The notes beneath the pieces were generated by a model. It ran no database searches, had not been told where the DNA came from, and saw only the letters and a program-made list of their open reading frames with translations. 20,402 bases of DNA from Candidatus Levybacteria bacterium RIFCSPLOWO2_01_FULL_39_10. GTDB lineage: Bacteria > Patescibacteriota > Microgenomatia > Levybacterales > UBA12049. The translations under genes were made by a program, and so were the position numbers. The stretch covers positions 43,272 to 63,673 of the forward strand of contig MFOV01000012.1 of NCBI GenBank assembly GCA_001782515.1, given 5' to 3'. Positions 19,746 through 20,402 of the stretch are shown piece by piece; positions within the stretch are counted from its first letter, which is position 1, and each line of letters starts with the position of its first letter.

Positions 19746-20402
19746 CAGTAACAGTATTTGCAACTTTCTCGCCCAGCTCAACAGCATAGTTTGTTCCCCG
19801 GTCCCAGGGATAAACCTGTTCGATATTCGCAAGATAAACATTTGGGAGGGGGGTTTTAATAGGCGGTATCATTTTTGAATAATTTGTCGGAATAATAGGC
19901 TGTGCAAATGATACTTTGAAAAGTTCGAAACCAGTTAAATGGTCCTTATAATTAGGATTAATTTTTCTAAGATACGGATCAAATAATTTTAAAGTTTCTT
20001 CTTTTGCCATTTCAAACCTTTCGGAATCCGGAGGCAAATAGTTTCCAAGGTAAACTAGGTATTCATTGTTGTAATTTTTTTTGTCCATGAAATTTGTATG
20101 TTCAACAATAGCCATAATTGGATGATTGGAGTCGCAAACATTTAACCAATAAGTGGTATCAGGAAGAAAAGGACGATTGAGTCTTAGAACTAAATTGGTT
20201 GCGCCTAAACCTTTGAGTTTGGCAAATCTGTTCTTATATTCCCGTGGAAGCCCCGGTGCAATTTTTAAAAATAAAAAAGAAGGGAGAGTTACTATGACAA
20301 TGTCATATTTTTCAATTCGGGTGCCCCCTGGGCGTTTTGAATTTTCAATTCTTCTAAATTTTATCTGAGGTTTTTTGTTTGAGGAGATTTCAATAACATC
20401 TG
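19735..20402 (-). CDS. FAD-dependent amine oxidase/desaturase-like oxidoreductase (5' partial)
   Basis: About 221 C-terminal residues; the frame is open at the window edge, so the N-terminal dinucleotide-binding motif is not seen. Family signs: EKYDIVIVTLPSFLFLKIAP (the substrate-domain 'D.VI.T.P' strand), KLKGLGATNLVLRLNRPFLP, MAIVEHTNFMD, and the C-terminal FAD-contacting motif NVYLANIEQVYPWDRGTNYA followed by VELGEKVA. This matches the NAD(P)/FAD oxidoreductases related to protoporphyrinogen oxidase, phytoene desaturase and UDP-galactopyranose mutase-like proteins. In a GT-C/DUF2298 operon it may act on a polyprenyl lipid or a nucleotide sugar. Overlaps the next gene by 11 nt. Confidence 0.8.
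   Translation of the reverse strand, partial: DVIEISSNKKPQIKFRRIENSKRPGGTRIEKYDIVIVTLPSFLFLKIAPGLPREYKNRFAKLKGLGATNLVLRLNRPFLPDTTYWLNVCDSNHPIMAIVEHTNFMDKKNYNNEYLVYLGNYLPPDSERFEMAKEETLKLFDPYLRKINPNYKDHLTGFELFKVSFAQPIIPTNYSKMIPPIKTPLPNVYLANIEQVYPWDRGTNYAVELGEKVANTVTDEN

Noticed and set aside
19746..19841. Longer N-terminus for the GT-C-like gene
   Set aside because: It would overlap the FAD oxidoreductase by more than 100 bp; ATG 19745 starts a typical membrane-protein N-terminus with a short overlap.
1..20402. tRNA or rRNA genes
   Set aside because: No cloverleaf with a GTTCRA-type T-loop and no conserved rRNA segment was seen in the gaps on either strand; short gaps leave little room.

Overview
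The window looks like a chromosomal piece of a Patescibacteria (Candidate Phyla Radiation) genome, most likely Microgenomates-like. This is inferred from the AT-rich sequence, the short and tightly packed genes, the mix of families (DUF2298/YYY membrane protein, small EF-Tu domain-2-like protein, small phage-holin-family protein, short triosephosphate isomerase, LytR-CpsA-Psr protein, MltG, FemAB-like transferase) and the scarcity of biosynthetic genes. No marker gene is present, so the phylum is a judgement. TGA acts as a normal stop (for example in the toxin, Ni-SOD and helicase genes), so the UGA=Gly recoding of Absconditabacteria/Gracilibacteria does not apply.

Layout. 1-1151 (+): C-terminal part of a cell-surface protein with chitobiase-C-like and FN3 domains and a membrane anchor. 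1152-4370 (+): a run of small unrelated accessory genes (C39-like peptidase, 2H phosphoesterase, BrnT/BrnA-like toxin-antitoxin pair, an unknown, an OB-fold membrane protein, a two-TM protein). Six exact copies of the 15-mer TGCTATAATTGCCCC lie in this run. Four sit directly in front of an ATG of a gene, one precedes a 16-codon ORF, and one has lost its start codon. The 15-mer reads as an extended -10 box (TGnTATAAT) plus a 6-nt gap ending at the start codon, so the transcripts should be leaderless. 4370-4977: a structured intergenic island and a four-TM protein with an internal duplication. 5006-7829 (-): ClC-type channel, MltG with an unusual leader, and a holin-family protein. 7830-9275 (+): a structured, riboswitch-like leader before a small membrane protein, a broken transporter gene, and an EF-Tu domain-2-like protein. 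9343-11203 (+): an unknown gene, then a three-gene operon of nickel superoxide dismutase, its maturation protease and a membrane-anchored methyltransferase. 11268-14131 (-): UvrD-like helicase followed by a FemAB-like transferase containing two heptanucleotide tandem repeats. 14164-15907 (+): triosephosphate isomerase overlapping an LCP-family gene that contains a run of eight G. 15955-20402 (-): an operon of FAD oxidoreductase (partial), GT-C-like membrane protein and DUF2298 membrane protein.

Two ways of starting translation are visible side by side. One set of genes starts 6 nt after a -10 box and has no Shine-Dalgarno sequence. Another set has a strong Shine-Dalgarno (GGAGGTGA or a variant), sometimes with a TTG start, after a longer leader. 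Several genes concern the envelope: MltG, FemAB, LCP, the surface protein and the GT-C/DUF2298 pair. Two of these carry repeat tracts whose length change would shift the reading frame, which suggests possible phase variation at the cell surface.

The best candidate for something undescribed is the 1289-4186 array, where each non-TA gene carries its own copy of one identical promoter/start module. It resembles a set of promoter-linked cassettes with a toxin-antitoxin pair inside. The structured leaders before mltG and before the gene at 8066 are the next most interesting.
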